Source: Geodermatophilus sp. TF02-6 (GTDB lineage Bacteria; Actinomycetota; Actinomycetes; Mycobacteriales; Geodermatophilaceae). From it: 64,000 bases of DNA. Made by a program: the position numbers and the translations under genes. Position 1 is the first letter of the stretch; the number at the start of each line of letters is the position of its first letter. The stretch is from NCBI RefSeq assembly GCF_003319115.1, contig NZ_QOHF01000020.1:23580-87579 (forward strand), given 5' to 3'. The notes under the pieces were generated by a model. It was not told where the DNA came from, made no database searches, and saw only the letters and a program-made list of their open reading frames with translations. This document shows, piece after piece, positions 31,936 to 40,925 of this stretch.

Positions 31936-32589
31936 TTAGACGCCGGAGATGCCGACCGGGCAGGAGACGCCGGTGGAGTGGATCGGGCAGTAGCCGTTCG
32001 GCACCTTGTACAGGTACTGCTGGTGGTAGTCCTCGGCGTAGAAGAAGTCGCGCAGCGGGGCGATCTCGGTGGTGATCTCGCCGTAGCCGGCCGCCGTCAG
32101 CCGCTGCTGGAAGGCCTCCCGGCTGGCCCGGGCGGCGGCCTCCTGCTCCGGCGTCTGGACGTAGATCGCCGAGCGGTACTGGGTGCCGACGTCGTTGCCC
32201 TGCCGCATGCCCTGGGTGGGGTCGTGGTCCTCCCAGAACACCTTGAGCAGCTGGTCGTAGGAGACCACCGCCGGGTCGAAGACGGCCAGCACGACCTCGG
32301 TGTGGCCGGTGCGCGCCGCGCAGACCTCCTCGTAGGTCGGGTTGGGCGTGTACCCGCCGGCGTAGCCGACCGCGGTGGAGTAGACGCCCGGCGTCTGCCA
32401 GAAGACCTGCTCGACCCCCCAGAAGCAGCCGGCGCCGAAGACGGCGGTCTGCAGGCCCTCGGGGAAGGGTGGCTTGATGCGGTTGCCGTTGACCGCGTGC
32501 GTCTCGGGGACGTTCGGCAGCGGGTCGGGGCGGCCCGGCAGGGCGTCCTCGGGTGCCACCGGCTGGGTCTTGGCCCGGGAGGAGAACAT
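31936..32589 (-). CDS. msrA: Peptide methionine (S)-S-oxide reductase
   Basis: 217 residues, a standard MsrA. The catalytic [12 protein letters not shown] holds Cys55; [39 protein letters not shown] and [10 protein letters not shown] are all present, the last with a resolving Cys. It reduces S-epimers of methionine sulfoxide in proteins using thioredoxin. ATG 32589 begins the usual N-terminal extension. It is divergent from a zinc-free oxidoreductase with a gap of about 64 bp, and followed by palindrome copy 1. Confidence 0.95.
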   Translation of the reverse strand: MFSSRAKTQPVAPEDALPGRPDPLPNVPETHAVNGNRIKPPFPEGLQTAVFGAGCFWGVEQVFWQTPGVYSTAVGYAGGYTPNPTYEEVCAARTGHTEVVLAVFDPAVVSYDQLLKVFWEDHDPTQGMRQGNDVGTQYRSAIYVQTPEQEAAARASREAFQQRLTAAGYGEITTEIAPLRDFFYAEDYHQQYLYKVPNGYCPIHSTGVSCPVGISGV

Positions 32590-32653
32590 GCCCCGAGCGT
32601 AGGACGTATCGGGCAACCAGGCGGCGCGACCTCGGCGGATGCAGGATCGGACC

Positions 32654-33673
32654 GTGACGACGACGACGCGTGAGTGGCACCTGGCCGCCCGGCCGCACGG
32701 TGAACCGACCCCAGAGGACTTCCGGCTGGTCGAGGTGCCGGTCCCCGAGCCGGCCGAGGGGCAGGTCGTCGTCCGGATGGTGGTGATGTCGGTCGACCCG
32801 TACATGCGCGGCCGGATGCGGCCGGAGCCGTCCTACGCCCCGCCGTGGGAGGTCGGCGAGGTGATGCGCGGCGGCGCCGTCGGCCGGGTGGTGGCCTCGC
32901 GGGCACCGGAGCTGCCCGAGGGGTCGCTGGTGCTCACCGACGCCGCCTGGCGCGAGGTCGCCGTCCTGGACGCCGCGCAGGTGACCCGGCTGCCGGCCGC
33001 CACCGACGTCTCCCCGTCCTGGTACCTGGGCGTGCTCGGCATGCCCGGGCTGACCGCCTACACCGGACTGTTCCGGGTGGCCGGCCTGCGCCCGGGCGAG
33101 GACGTGTTCGTCTCCGGCGCCGCCGGGGCCGTGGGCAGCCTGGTCGGCCAGTTCGCCCGGCTGCGCGGCGCCGGGTCGGTGGTGGGCAGCGCCGGGTCGC
33201 CGGAGAAGGTGGCCTGGCTGCGCGAGCTCGGCTTCACCGCGGCCTTCGACTACCACGAGGGGCCGGTCGCGCAGCTGCTGCGCGCCGCCGCCCCGGACGG
33301 CGTGGACGTGTTCTTCGACAACGTCGGTGGCGAGCACCTGGAGGCGGCGATCGGCGCGCTGCGGGTGCACGGCCGGGCCGCGCTGTGCGGGTCGATCTCC
33401 GGCTACAACGCCGTCGAGCCGCCGCAGGGCCCGCGCAACTTGTCGCTGATGGTGGGCCGGCGGCTGACCCTGCGCGGGTTCCTCGTCGGCGACCACGCCG
33501 AGCTGCGGCCGGAGTTCACCGAGACCGTGTCGGGCTGGCTGCGCGAGGGCCGCCTCGTCGTCCGGGAGACGGTGTACGAGGGCATCGAGAACGCCGTGCC
33601 GGCCTTCCTCGACCTCCTCCGCGGAGCCAACACGGGGAAGATGGTGGTCCGGCTCGCACCCGACCCGGACTGA
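32654..33673 (+). CDS. NADP-dependent MDR oxidoreductase (CurA/leukotriene B4 dehydrogenase type)
   Basis: 339 residues of the zinc-independent medium-chain reductase family: [37 protein letters not shown], the cofactor loop [16 protein letters not shown], then [20 protein letters not shown]. Members reduce activated C=C bonds of enones or alkenals with NADPH. GTG 32654 is preceded by CAGGAT with a 6-base gap, suggesting a leaderless start. Divergent from msrA, so both may respond to oxidative stress. Confidence 0.9.
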   Translation: MTTTTREWHLAARPHGEPTPEDFRLVEVPVPEPAEGQVVVRMVVMSVDPYMRGRMRPEPSYAPPWEVGEVMRGGAVGRVVASRAPELPEGSLVLTDAAWREVAVLDAAQVTRLPAATDVSPSWYLGVLGMPGLTAYTGLFRVAGLRPGEDVFVSGAAGAVGSLVGQFARLRGAGSVVGSAGSPEKVAWLRELGFTAAFDYHEGPVAQLLRAAAPDGVDVFFDNVGGEHLEAAIGALRVHGRAALCGSISGYNAVEPPQGPRNLSLMVGRRLTLRGFLVGDHAELRPEFTETVSGWLREGRLVVRETVYEGIENAVPAFLDLLRGANTGKMVVRLAPDPD

Positions 33674-33716
33674 CCGGCACGGTTGCCGCGGGACGCCACG
33701 GGGCAGACTGGCGATC

Positions 33717-33923
33717 ATGTGGCTCCTCCTGACCAGCCGGCTGCGCACGTGGCTGCTCCTGACCGTCGTCCTCCCGCTCGCCACCGGCCTGCTGCGCCGC
33801 GTGGGGCGGGCGCTGGAGCGCCGGACCGGATCGACGCGGGCGACCCGGGCGCTGTACAAGGCCGGCGACCTCGGCGACCGCGCCCGTACCACGCTCCGCG
33901 GCGGGCGCCGCCGTCGGCGGTGA
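33717..33923 (+). CDS. Small basic single-pass membrane protein (68 aa)
   Basis: One hydrophobic segment (residues 2-26) followed by a strongly basic tail ([20 protein letters not shown] and a terminal run of six Arg). Likely an N-in or hairpin-anchored small membrane protein. CAGACT lies 7 bases before ATG 33717, fitting a leaderless start. Its stop overlaps the next gene's GTG (GTGA). Function unknown. Confidence 0.65.
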   Translation: MWLLLTSRLRTWLLLTVVLPLATGLLRRVGRALERRTGSTRATRALYKAGDLGDRARTTLRGGRRRRR

Positions 33924-34612
33924 CCTCCGGCCTCGCGCGACCGACCCTCGAGCACGCCCCCGCGTCCGGGCCGACCCGGGCGCTCGTCCTCTTCTGCCAC
34001 GGCGGCACGGTGGCCAGCGTCGAGCCGCCTCGGGAGCGGGCGCTGTCCCTGCTGCGGATGCGCGCGATCGAGCAGTTCGTGCGCGCGTCGACCGCCGACC
34101 GCGGGGTGGCCACCCACCTGCTCCGCTACCGGGTGGCCGGCTGGAACGGCGCGGCGGCCGACGCCCACGCCGACGTCCGCTGGGCCCTGTCCGAGCTGGG
34201 GGAACGGCACGGGGACGACGTCCCGGTGGTGCTGGTCGGCCACTCGATGGGCGGCCGGGCGGTGCTGCGGGCCGGCGAGGGCGCACAGGTGGCAGCGGTC
34301 TGCGCGCTCGCCCCGTGGACCCCGCCGGGCGAGCCGGTCGAGCAGCTGCGCGGACGGACGGTCGCGGTCCTGCACGGCCGGGGCGACCGGTGGGTGCCGG
34401 CGGCGCTGTCGGCCGACTTCGCCGCCCGGGCGCAGCGCGCCGGGGCCCGCATCGCGCGGTTCACCGTCGCCGGCGGGCACAGCATGGTGCGGCGGGCGCC
34501 GGTGTGGCACGCGTTCGTCCGGGACGTCGTCCTGGCCGGGTCCGGGCTGGCGCCGTGGCGGCCCGACCTGCGCGAGGCGCTGGAGCGCAGCGAGCTCGCC
34601 GTCCCGCTGTGA
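33920..34612 (+). CDS. Alpha/beta-fold hydrolase
   Basis: 230 residues. The early FCHGGTVAS is the oxyanion HG motif; the nucleophile is Ser109 in [23 protein letters not shown] carries the acid (Asp in GRGDRW) and [10 protein letters not shown] the catalytic His187. It resembles dienelactone hydrolase-like or lysophospholipase-type serine esterases. The GTG at 33920 overlaps the small membrane protein's stop. Soluble. Substrate unknown. Confidence 0.85.
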   Translation: MTSGLARPTLEHAPASGPTRALVLFCHGGTVASVEPPRERALSLLRMRAIEQFVRASTADRGVATHLLRYRVAGWNGAAADAHADVRWALSELGERHGDDVPVVLVGHSMGGRAVLRAGEGAQVAAVCALAPWTPPGEPVEQLRGRTVAVLHGRGDRWVPAALSADFAARAQRAGARIARFTVAGGHSMVRRAPVWHAFVRDVVLAGSGLAPWRPDLREALERSELAVPL

Positions 34613-34619
34613 ACCCCAG

Positions 34620-34769
34620 GAGGGCGGCCCGGCGCTGGCCGGCGAGCTCGACGGCCTGGCCGCGATCCTGGAGTCGCACGTCTCCTTCGCGGAGCGGTGC
34701 GTCCGACAGGCGCTCGACACGCTCACCGGCACCCCCGCCGACCTGCTCGGCGCCGATCTGCAGGAGTGA
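34620..34769 (+). pseudogene. C-terminal fragment resembling a hemerythrin-domain protein
   Basis: Frame from 34620 to TGA 34769 encodes [20 protein letters not shown] then [15 protein letters not shown] and a DLLGADLQE end. The spacing of LxxHxxxxER recalls the last helix of bacterial hemerythrin-like domains (LxxHxxxEE). There is no start codon in frame near its 5' end and it follows directly on the hydrolase stop, so it looks like the leftover 3' end of a deleted gene. Confidence 0.4.
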
Positions 34770-34800
34770 GCTGCCGCGCCGCCCGGGGTAGGGCGGGCAG

Positions 34801-35202
34801 GTGGAAGAGCTGCTCGCCGAAGTCGTCAGCGTCCTGGTCACCGTGGTGGAGGCCTGCGGCGCCGCAGTGATCATCATCGGGGCCGTGTGGGCCTTCGTCC
34901 GCTTCGTGTACGCCGGCCTGCGTGAGCGCAGCACGTCGGCGTTCGTGCCGGTGCGGCTCACCCTCGGCCGGTTCCTGGCCCTGGGCCTGGAGTTCCAGCT
35001 GGCCAGCGACGTGCTGCGGACGGCGGTGGCGCCGAGCTTCCGGGAACTGGGACAGCTGGCCGCGGTCGCGGCGATCCGGACGGCGCTGAACTACTTCCTC
35101 GGCAAGGAGATCGCCGAGGAGCGCCGGCAGGTCGCCGAGGAGCACGAGCGGGGCCGGGCCGTGCCCGACCCGACGGACCTGGCCCGGGGCCGGACGGTGT
35201 GA
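34801..35202 (+). CDS. DUF1622 membrane protein
   Basis: 133 residues with two transmembrane segments in the first half ([20 protein letters not shown], then about residues 55-75) and the DUF1622 region [37 protein letters not shown] charged C-terminal helix follows. The family is widespread in bacteria and uncharacterised; the [15 protein letters not shown] block is its most conserved part. GTG 34801 begins the protein; its stop overlaps the next gene (GTGA). Confidence 0.85.
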   Translation: MEELLAEVVSVLVTVVEACGAAVIIIGAVWAFVRFVYAGLRERSTSAFVPVRLTLGRFLALGLEFQLASDVLRTAVAPSFRELGQLAAVAAIRTALNYFLGKEIAEERRQVAEEHERGRAVPDPTDLARGRTV

Positions 35203-35546
35203 CCGTGCTCGAGCAGGTCGCGGGCACGGCGTCCTCGGCGGTCGTCGGGGCCGCGCTCGTCGCCGCCCTCGTCGCCCTGGCCACCACGCGCCACCCGCCG
35301 CTGGCGATCGGCGTGCTGCTGGACCTGCTGGTCGCCGCCGGCCTGCTGCGCCTGGTCGGCAACCCGAGCTGGCAGGCGGTCGTCACCGCCGGGGTGATCC
35401 TCGTCCTCCGGCGGCTGGTCGGCGCGGGGTTCCGGGCTGCCCGGCGCAGCTGGTCCGGCGGCGGCGAGGGGCCCGGCCGGCGGCCGGCGGCCCGACGCCG
35501 GCTGGAGCTGCTGGACCGCCTGGTTCGCCCGGCCTGGCGCCTGTGA
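35199..35546 (+). CDS. Small membrane protein partnered with the DUF1622 protein
   Basis: 115 residues: two or three hydrophobic segments (about 10-30, 35-55, 60-75) and an Arg-rich C-terminus. The GTG at 35199 overlaps the DUF1622 stop, so the two are co-translated and probably form a membrane complex. Family not recognised. It converges with the ACC deaminase gene across dispersed repeat locus 4. Confidence 0.65.
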   Translation: MTVLEQVAGTASSAVVGAALVAALVALATTRHPPLAIGVLLDLLVAAGLLRLVGNPSWQAVVTAGVILVLRRLVGAGFRAARRSWSGGGEGPGRRPAARRRLELLDRLVRPAWRL

Positions 35547-35587
35547 GCATCGTGGGTCGGCCCCCTCCAGGGCACCGCGGGCCCCTG

Positions 35588-35659
35588 GAAGGACCCCGTC
35601 CCCCTCACCCCTCGCAGGCTCGGGGTGAGCCTCGGGACGGGGCCGGGACGGGGTCCTTC
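35588..35659. terminator. Dispersed element locus 4: long palindromic bidirectional terminator
   Basis: GAAGGACCCCGTCCC (35588-35602) and GGGACGGGGTCCTTC (35645-35659) form a perfect 15-bp inverted repeat. The loop includes CGCAGGCTCGGGGTGAGCCT, which can form its own hairpin. It lies between convergent genes and touches the acdS stop (TCA 35661-35663 on the plus strand). This is the cleanest copy of the family. Confidence 0.75.
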
Positions 35660-35660
35660 T

Positions 35661-36680
35661 TCAGGAGAACAGGGCGCTGTAGCCGTTGAGCGCCGGCTGT
35701 CCGCCGAGGTGGGCGTAGAGCACGGTGGACGACGGGTCGATCTCGCCGCGGCCGACCAGGTCGATGGTCGCCGCCATCGACTTCCCCTCGTACACCGGGT
35801 CGGTGACCATGCCCTCGGTGCGGGCCGCGGTCTGCATCGCGCGGATCGTCGCCTCGTCGGGGATGCCGTAGGTCCCCGCGGAGTAGCGCTCGTCGAGCTC
35901 GACGTCGTCGGCGGTGATCGGCCGCCGGACCCCGATCGCCTCGGCCGTGCGCTGGGCGATGCGCAGCACCTGGTCGCGGGTCTCGGCCGGCTTGGCGCTG
36001 GCGTCGACGCCGAGCACCCGGCGCGGCCGGCCGCCGTCCTCTTCCAGATGGGCGAAGCCGGCGACCATCCCGGCCTGGGTCGACCCGGTCACCGAGCAGA
36101 CGACGACGGTGTCGAAGAAGACGCCGAGCTCGGCCTCCTGCGCGGCCACCTCGTGCGCCCAGTTCACGAACCCCAGGCCGCCGAGCGGGTGGTCGCTCGC
36201 CCCGGCCGGGATGGCGTAGGGCTTCCCGCCGCGCTCCTCGATCTCGGCGAGCGCCGCCTCCCAGCTCTCCTTGAACCCGATGCCGAACCCGGCCCTCACC
36301 AGCCGGACGTCGGCGCCGGCCAGCCGGCTGATCAGGATGTTGCCGACCTTGTCGTAGACGGCGTCGGGCCAGTCCACCCAGCTCTCCTGCACGAGCACGC
36401 ACCGCAGGCCCACGGAGGCGGCGACGGCGGCGACCTGGCGGGTGTGGTTGCTCTGCACGCCGCCGATGGAGACCAGCGTGTCGCAGCCCTGGGCCAGCGC
36501 GTCGGCGACCAGGTACTCGAGCTTGCGGGTCTTGTTGCCGCCGTAGGCGATCCCGGAGTTGCAGTCCTCCCGCTTGGCCCAGACGGCGGCGCCGCCGAGG
36601 TGCTCGGTGAGCCGGTCGAGCCGGTGCACCGGCGACGGGCCGAACAGCAGCGGGTGGCGGGGGAAGTCAGCGAGGCTCAT
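35661..36680 (-). CDS. acdS: 1-Aminocyclopropane-1-carboxylate (ACC) deaminase
   Basis: 339 residues, the canonical AcdS length. The PLP lysine is Lys50 in [29 protein letters not shown] follows. The residues that separate true ACC deaminases from D-cysteine desulfhydrases are present: Glu in [10 protein letters not shown] and Leu in [11 protein letters not shown] (equivalents of E295 and L322). The enzyme converts the ethylene precursor ACC to ammonia and 2-oxobutyrate, a trait of plant-associated bacteria. It overlaps the upstream GntR regulator gene by 14 bp and is very probably controlled by it. Confidence 0.96.
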   Translation of the reverse strand: MSLADFPRHPLLFGPSPVHRLDRLTEHLGGAAVWAKREDCNSGIAYGGNKTRKLEYLVADALAQGCDTLVSIGGVQSNHTRQVAAVAASVGLRCVLVQESWVDWPDAVYDKVGNILISRLAGADVRLVRAGFGIGFKESWEAALAEIEERGGKPYAIPAGASDHPLGGLGFVNWAHEVAAQEAELGVFFDTVVVCSVTGSTQAGMVAGFAHLEEDGGRPRRVLGVDASAKPAETRDQVLRIAQRTAEAIGVRRPITADDVELDERYSAGTYGIPDEATIRAMQTAARTEGMVTDPVYEGKSMAATIDLVGRGEIDPSSTVLYAHLGGQPALNGYSALFS

Positions 36681-37335
36681 CGGGGGTCTCCTCCAGCTCG
36701 GACAGCAACGCCGTCCAGATCTCGGTGGTGGTGGCGACCGCGGCGTCGACGTCGGCTGCCGCGCAGGCGGCGATCAGGCGGTCGTGCAGGACGACGGACT
36801 CGCGGCCGTGCGCGGCGGCGAAGCGCTGGCGCTCCAGCCGGCGGACGGCGGGGGTGAGGCGCTCGACGGTGGCGGTGACCGCGGTGTTGCCGCACCGGGC
36901 GAGCAGCACGCCGTGCAGGGCGTCGTCGGCGGTCAGCGCGGCGTCGACGTCCCCGGCGGCGACCGCGGCGGCGAACCGCTCGTTGGCGGCGCGCATCGCG
37001 GTCACGTCGTCCGGGGTCGTGGCGGCAGCGGCCTGCCGGACGGCCAGCTCGTGCACGGCGCGGACCACCACCACGGCGTCGCGGACCTCGGCCACCCGCA
37101 GCGGGGTGATCCGGGTGTGGCTCTGCGGCTTGGCCTCGACCAGGCCCTCGTCGGCCAGGCGGGCCAGCGCCGCCCGCACCGGCGCGACCGACAGCCCCAG
37201 CCGCCGGGCCAGCTCGGCGTCCTTGACCACCGCCCCGGGGGCGAGGTCGCCGGAGACGATCGCCGTCCGGATGCGGACGAGCGCCACGTCCCGCAGCAGC
37301 ACGCGGCCGACCGGCGAGAGGGACACGACTGACAT
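36667..37335 (-). CDS. GntR-family regulator (FCD type) of the ACC deaminase operon
   Basis: 222 residues. The winged helix is at about 20-75 ([48 protein letters not shown]) and an all-helical FCD effector domain fills the rest ([43 protein letters not shown]). Its 3' end overlaps acdS. The start ATG (37335) sits inside a perfect 17-bp palindrome, a likely autoregulatory operator. ACC or its product 2-oxobutyrate is a plausible effector. Proteobacterial acdS is usually controlled by an Lrp-type AcdR; GntR-type neighbours are the actinobacterial alternative. Confidence 0.9.
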   Translation of the reverse strand: MSVVSLSPVGRVLLRDVALVRIRTAIVSGDLAPGAVVKDAELARRLGLSVAPVRAALARLADEGLVEAKPQSHTRITPLRVAEVRDAVVVVRAVHELAVRQAAAATTPDDVTAMRAANERFAAAVAAGDVDAALTADDALHGVLLARCGNTAVTATVERLTPAVRRLERQRFAAAHGRESVVLHDRLIAACAAADVDAAVATTTEIWTALLSELEETPDEPR

Positions 37336-37346
37336 CTCAGATGTCA
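37330..37346. promoter_or_regulatory. Operator TGACATCT-C-AGATGTCA overlapping the regulator's start codon
   Basis: A perfect 8-1-8 palindrome. The minus-strand ATG of the GntR-type gene (37333-37335) lies within it, so a bound dimer would block transcription or a leaderless start directly. It is the only such palindrome upstream of the gntR-acdS unit. Confidence 0.65.
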
Positions 37347-37437
37347 GGCCGCGCCGCGTCAAGAGGTGACCGGTCCGCCGCGGTCGTCGGCAGGAACGGG
37401 CCTCGTGGGGCGCCCCGGGCAGCGCCACCATCGGGGC

Positions 37438-37884
37438 GTGGCCACCGACTGGACGACCCGGCCTGCCGACGCCGCCGCCCACTTCGCCCGGAAGCTGGCC
37501 GTGGAGACCGACGTGAGCGACGTGCACGCGGCGCTGGAGTCCGGCGCGCCGGGCTTCGTGCTGCTCGACAGCCGCAGCCGCGAGGCATGGGATGCCGGCC
37601 ACGTCCCCGGCGCGGTGCACCTGCTCGGCCGCGAGGTCCCCGAGCGCGCACCGGCCGAGCTGGACCGGTCCGTCCCGGTCGTCACCTACTGCTGGGGCCC
37701 GGGGTGCAACGGCGCGACGCGGGCCGCGCTCGCGCTGGCGCAGCTGGGCTACCGGGTGCGGGAGATGCTCGGCGGCTTCGAGTACTGGGCGCGCGAGGGG
37801 CTGCCCGTGGCGACGGCGGACGGCGGGCACCGCCCCGCCGTCGACCCGCTCACCGCCGTCTCCTCGGTCAGGTGCGGCTGCTGA
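37438..37884 (+). CDS. Rhodanese-like sulfurtransferase
   Basis: 148 residues, a single rhodanese domain: FVLLDSRSREAWDAGHVPGA, VHLLGREVPERAP and the active-site loop YCWGPGCNGATRAAL with Cys85. The longer loop with a second Cys (Cys90) differs from the usual CxxGxR and is seen in a subgroup of rhodanese-like proteins. It would carry sulfane sulfur or act in thiol signalling. CACCAT lies 6 bases before GTG 37438 (leaderless pattern). Divergent from the gntR-acdS operon and convergent with the VOC gene. Confidence 0.88.
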   Translation: MATDWTTRPADAAAHFARKLAVETDVSDVHAALESGAPGFVLLDSRSREAWDAGHVPGAVHLLGREVPERAPAELDRSVPVVTYCWGPGCNGATRAALALAQLGYRVREMLGGFEYWAREGLPVATADGGHRPAVDPLTAVSSVRCGC

Positions 37885-37965
37885 GGTCGGGCACCGGGTC
37901 GTCGGCGAGCCGGGCCCAGAGCAGTTCGTCGTGCTCGCGCCCGTCGCCGTAGCGGTACGAGCGGC

Positions 37966-38062
37966 AGGGTCCCGCCGCTGGCCCCGTCCCGAGGCTCGCG
38001 CCGAGCCTGCGAGGCGTGAGGAGGACGGGGTCCTTCCATGGCGGGGGGCAGGGGGTCCTTCT
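37966..38062. repeat. Dispersed GAAGGACCCC-type element, locus 5
   Basis: Contains GGCCCCGTCCCGAGGCTCGC, GCCGAGCCTGCGAGGCGTGA, GGAGGACGGGGTCCTTCC and a second arm CAGGGGGTCCTTCT that abuts the VOC gene's stop at 38063. It lies between the convergent rhodanese and VOC genes. Confidence 0.75.
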
Positions 38063-38575
38063 TCAGGCGGGGACGGAGACCCCGACGCCGCCGCGGGTGT
38101 GCGCGCCGTAGCGGGCGATCTCGCCATCGAGGTCCAGCGGCGCGGTCATCGCCGCGCCCTCGGTGAGCCCCGGGGTGATCAGCTCGGCGGGGAGCAACCA
38201 GGAGACCTCGAACTCCAGGCCGTCGGGGTCCTGCGCGTAGAGGGCCTTGGTGGTGACGTGGTCGGAGGCGCCGACCAGCGCGCCGGCCTGCCGCAGCGCG
38301 TCGCGGATGCGGGCGAGCTCGGCGAGGGTGTCGACCTCCCAGGCCAGGTGGTAGAGGCCCACGGTGCGCCGGCCGGCCTCCGAGGCACCGGCGCCGGCGC
38401 CGATCCGGAACAGGCCCAGGTCGTGGTCGTTGGTCGACCCCTCGGCCTGCAGGAAGACGGCGGCGCCGGGGATCTCGGTCCTCACCCGGAAGCCGAGGAC
38501 GTCGCGGTAGAAGGCGGTGCTGCGGGCGACGTCCCGGACGTAGAGGACGGCGTGGTTGAGGCGCTGGACGGGCAC
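38063..38575 (-). CDS. VOC-family (glyoxalase / extradiol dioxygenase-like) protein
   Basis: 170 residues with two beta-alpha-beta-beta-beta modules: VQRLNHAVLYVRDVARSTAF, YRDVLGFRVRTEIPGAAVFL, then LYHLAWEVDTLAELARIRDA and KALYAQDPDGLEFEVSW. His in LNHAVLYV, His in LYHLAWEV and Glu in LEFEVSW could form the usual His-His-Glu metal site. It resembles the CatE-like catechol dioxygenase annotation group, but the reaction is uncertain. GTG 38575 follows GGAG; a low-GC promoter-like stretch with an inverted repeat lies 50 bp upstream. Confidence 0.85.
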   Translation of the reverse strand: MPVQRLNHAVLYVRDVARSTAFYRDVLGFRVRTEIPGAAVFLQAEGSTNDHDLGLFRIGAGAGASEAGRRTVGLYHLAWEVDTLAELARIRDALRQAGALVGASDHVTTKALYAQDPDGLEFEVSWLLPAELITPGLTEGAAMTAPLDLDGEIARYGAHTRGGVGVSVPA

Positions 38576-38623
38576 GGCGGGCTCCTGCTCGGTCGGACGA
38601 CGCACCCAGTGTGCGGCAATTTG

Positions 38624-38637
38624 CTTGAGACTTCAAG
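38624..38637. promoter_or_regulatory. Inverted repeat CTTGA-GACT-TCAAG in a divergent promoter
   Basis: A 5-4-5 inverted repeat in an unusually AT-rich stretch between the VOC gene (minus) and the PLP decarboxylase (plus). A regulator binding here could control both. No regulator gene is adjacent. Confidence 0.4.
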
Positions 38638-38670
38638 TATTGGCCGCCCCTGATCGGGTAGGGGCCGGCC

Positions 38671-40131
38671 ATGGACCACTCGCGCGCACCCGTCCTCGAG
38701 GCCCTGCAGGAGTTCCGCCGCCGCGGCGACGTCGTCTTCGGCCCGCCCGGCCACAAGCAGGGCCGGGGCGCCGACCCGCGGGTCGTGGAGGTCGTCGGGG
38801 AGGGCGTGTTCGCCTCCGACGTCCTCTCGCTGGGCGGGTTGGACGACCGGCGGGAGTCGCAGGGCGTCGTGACCCGGGCCGAGGAGCTCATGGCCGACGC
38901 CGTCGGCGCCGACCACGCCTTCTTCTCGACCTGCGGCAGCTCGCTGTCGGTGAAGAGCGCGATGATCTCCGCCGCCGGCCCGGGTGAGGAGCTGCTGGTC
39001 AGCCGCAACGCGCACAAGTCGGTGGTCGCCGGGTTGATCATCAGCGGCATCCGGCCGGTCTGGGTGCACCCGCACTTCGACGCCGAGCGGCAGCTGGCCC
39101 ACCCGCCGGAGCCGGACGACGTCCGCCGCGCCCTGGGAGCGCACCCGGACGCCAAGGGCATGCTGCTGATCACCCCGACCGACTGGGGCACCTGCGCCGA
39201 CGTCGCCGGGGTCGCCCGGGTCTGCCACGAGCGCGACGTCCCGCTGGTCGTCGACGAGGCCTGGGGAGCGCATCTGCCGTTCCACCCGGATCTCCCGGCA
39301 TGGGGCATGGACTCCTGCGCCGACGTCGTGGTCACCAGCGTGCACAAGATGGGAGCGGCGATCGAGCAGAGCTCGGTGTTCCACCTGCAGGGCGACCGGG
39401 TCGACCCCACCGTGCTGAAGCAGCGGGAGGACCTGCGGGGGACGACCAGCTCGTCCTCGCTGGTCTACCTGACCCTCGACGGCTGGCGGCGGCAGATGGT
39501 CCAGCACGGCAAGCAGCTGCTGGGCGCGGCGATCGAACGGGCCGGCCGGGTCTCCGACGCCGTCGCCGCTCTGCCCGGCCTCGACCTCATGGGCCGGGAG
39601 GTGGTGGGCCCCGGGATGGCGTTCGACCTCGACCCGCTGGTGCTCACCGTCGACGTCCGCGGCCTGGGCATCACCGGCTACCAGGCCGGTGACTGGCTGC
39701 GCACCGAGCGGCACGTCGACGTCGGCTCGGCCGACGCCTGCCGGATCAGCGCGCGGTTCACCTCCGCCGACGACGACGAGACCGCCGGGGTGCTCGTCGA
39801 CGCGCTGCGTGCCCTCGTCGACGGTGCGGCGTCGATGCAGCGCCCGCCGCGGGTCGACCTGCCCGCCCCGCGGGGCCTGGAGCTGGAGCAGGTGATGACG
39901 CCGCGGGAGGCGTTCTTCGCCCGTGTCGAGCAGGTGCCGGTGGCGCAGGCGGTGGGCCGGGTGGCTGCCGAGATGGTCAGCCCCTACCCGCCCGGCGTGC
40001 CGGTGCTGGCGCCCGGCGAGCGGATCAGCCGGGAGGCGGTCGACTACCTCGCCAGCGGTGTGCGGGCGGGGATGCTCGTGCCCGACGCCGCCGACCCGTC
40101 GATGGAGACCCTCCGCGTCGTCGCCCGATGA
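38671..40131 (+). CDS. Orn/Lys/Arg decarboxylase-type PLP enzyme
   Basis: 486 residues. The family start VVFGPPGHKQGRGADPRV, FFSTCGSSLSVKSAMISAAG, VSRNAHKSVVAGLIISGIRP, the cofactor aspartate in LVVDEAWGAHLPFHPD and the Schiff-base Lys226 in VTSVHKMGAAIEQ are all present. A C-terminal domain (EQVMTPREAFFARVEQVPVA, SPYPPGVPVLAPGERI) is typical of the short actinobacterial and Bacillus-type lysine/arginine decarboxylases. Products would be cadaverine or agmatine; which one cannot be read from sequence. The stop overlaps the Mut7-C gene's ATG. Confidence 0.92.
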   Translation: MDHSRAPVLEALQEFRRRGDVVFGPPGHKQGRGADPRVVEVVGEGVFASDVLSLGGLDDRRESQGVVTRAEELMADAVGADHAFFSTCGSSLSVKSAMISAAGPGEELLVSRNAHKSVVAGLIISGIRPVWVHPHFDAERQLAHPPEPDDVRRALGAHPDAKGMLLITPTDWGTCADVAGVARVCHERDVPLVVDEAWGAHLPFHPDLPAWGMDSCADVVVTSVHKMGAAIEQSSVFHLQGDRVDPTVLKQREDLRGTTSSSSLVYLTLDGWRRQMVQHGKQLLGAAIERAGRVSDAVAALPGLDLMGREVVGPGMAFDLDPLVLTVDVRGLGITGYQAGDWLRTERHVDVGSADACRISARFTSADDDETAGVLVDALRALVDGAASMQRPPRVDLPAPRGLELEQVMTPREAFFARVEQVPVAQAVGRVAAEMVSPYPPGVPVLAPGERISREAVDYLASGVRAGMLVPDAADPSMETLRVVAR

Positions 40132-40823
40132 GCGTCACCGTCCGGGTCGCGCCCGAGCTGGCGTTCCTCCTGCGTCCGCGGGACCGGCCGACCCGGGAGC
40201 GCCGGCTCGGCTTCGACCCGGACGCCACGCTGGCGCACGTCGTCCAGGCGGCGGGGGTGCCGCTGACCGAGGTCGGAGAGCTCCGGCTGGACGGCGTCCC
40301 GGCCCGGCCGGAGGCGCGCTCCCGGCCGGGCAGCGTCGTGGAGGTGGCGCCGGTCGCCCGGCCGCAGCCGGTACCGGCCGGCGGCTTGCTGCTGGACGTC
40401 GGCCTGGGCGCGCTGGGACGGCGGCTACGGCTCCTGGGCCTGGACGCGGCGTGGTCCAACGACGCCGATGACGCCGAACTCGCCGCGCGGGCCGCCGCCG
40501 AGGACCGGGTGCTGCTCACCCAGGACCGCGGCCTGCTCATGCGCCGCGGGGTGCGGGGTGCCCTGGTGCGCGGCAGCGGACCGGACGAGCAGCTCGCCGA
40601 CGTCCTCGACCGGTTCGCCCCGGAGCTGGCCCCCCTGACCCGCTGCACCGCCTGCGGCGCCCGGCTCGAGACCGTGGCGAAGGCCGCGATCGCCGACCGG
40701 CTGCCGGCGGGTACCCGCCGCAGCTACGACGAGTTCTCCCGGTGCCCGGCCTGCGGCCGGCTGTACTGGCGCGGCGCGCACGCCCGCCGGATCGACGAGC
40801 TGGTCCGCGCCGCCCGGCACTGA
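40128..40823 (+). CDS. Mut7-C RNase-domain protein with N-terminal ubiquitin-like domain
   Basis: 231 residues. The N-terminus (1-80) is a Mut7-C ubiquitin-like, beta-grasp domain (VRVAPELAFLLRPRDR, GSVVEVAPV). Residues 85-230 are the Mut7-C PIN-like domain: LLDVGLGALGRRLRLLGLDA, RVLLTQDRGLLMR and a zinc ribbon with CTACGARL and CPACGRLYW. Predicted nuclease or RNA-binding function. ATG 40128 overlaps the decarboxylase stop (ATGA), so it is translated from the same message, though a functional link is not obvious. Confidence 0.92.
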   Translation: MSVTVRVAPELAFLLRPRDRPTRERRLGFDPDATLAHVVQAAGVPLTEVGELRLDGVPARPEARSRPGSVVEVAPVARPQPVPAGGLLLDVGLGALGRRLRLLGLDAAWSNDADDAELAARAAAEDRVLLTQDRGLLMRRGVRGALVRGSGPDEQLADVLDRFAPELAPLTRCTACGARLETVAKAAIADRLPAGTRRSYDEFSRCPACGRLYWRGAHARRIDELVRAARH

Positions 40824-40925
40824 GCCGAGGTCGGCCCGCGGGGGCCACGGCCTGGCCCCGGTGTGTCACCCGCGACGGGCACGAGCAGGAGCGCCCGTCC
40901 ACCGTCGCACCCCCGCGAGGCCGCC

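Noticed and set aside
37868..37977. Minus-strand 36-codon fragment ending SYRYGDGREHDELLWARLAD then DPVPDLSSRT
   Set aside because: It looks like a protein C-terminus but overlaps the rhodanese 3' end, has no start and is cut by repeat locus 5; too short to assign.
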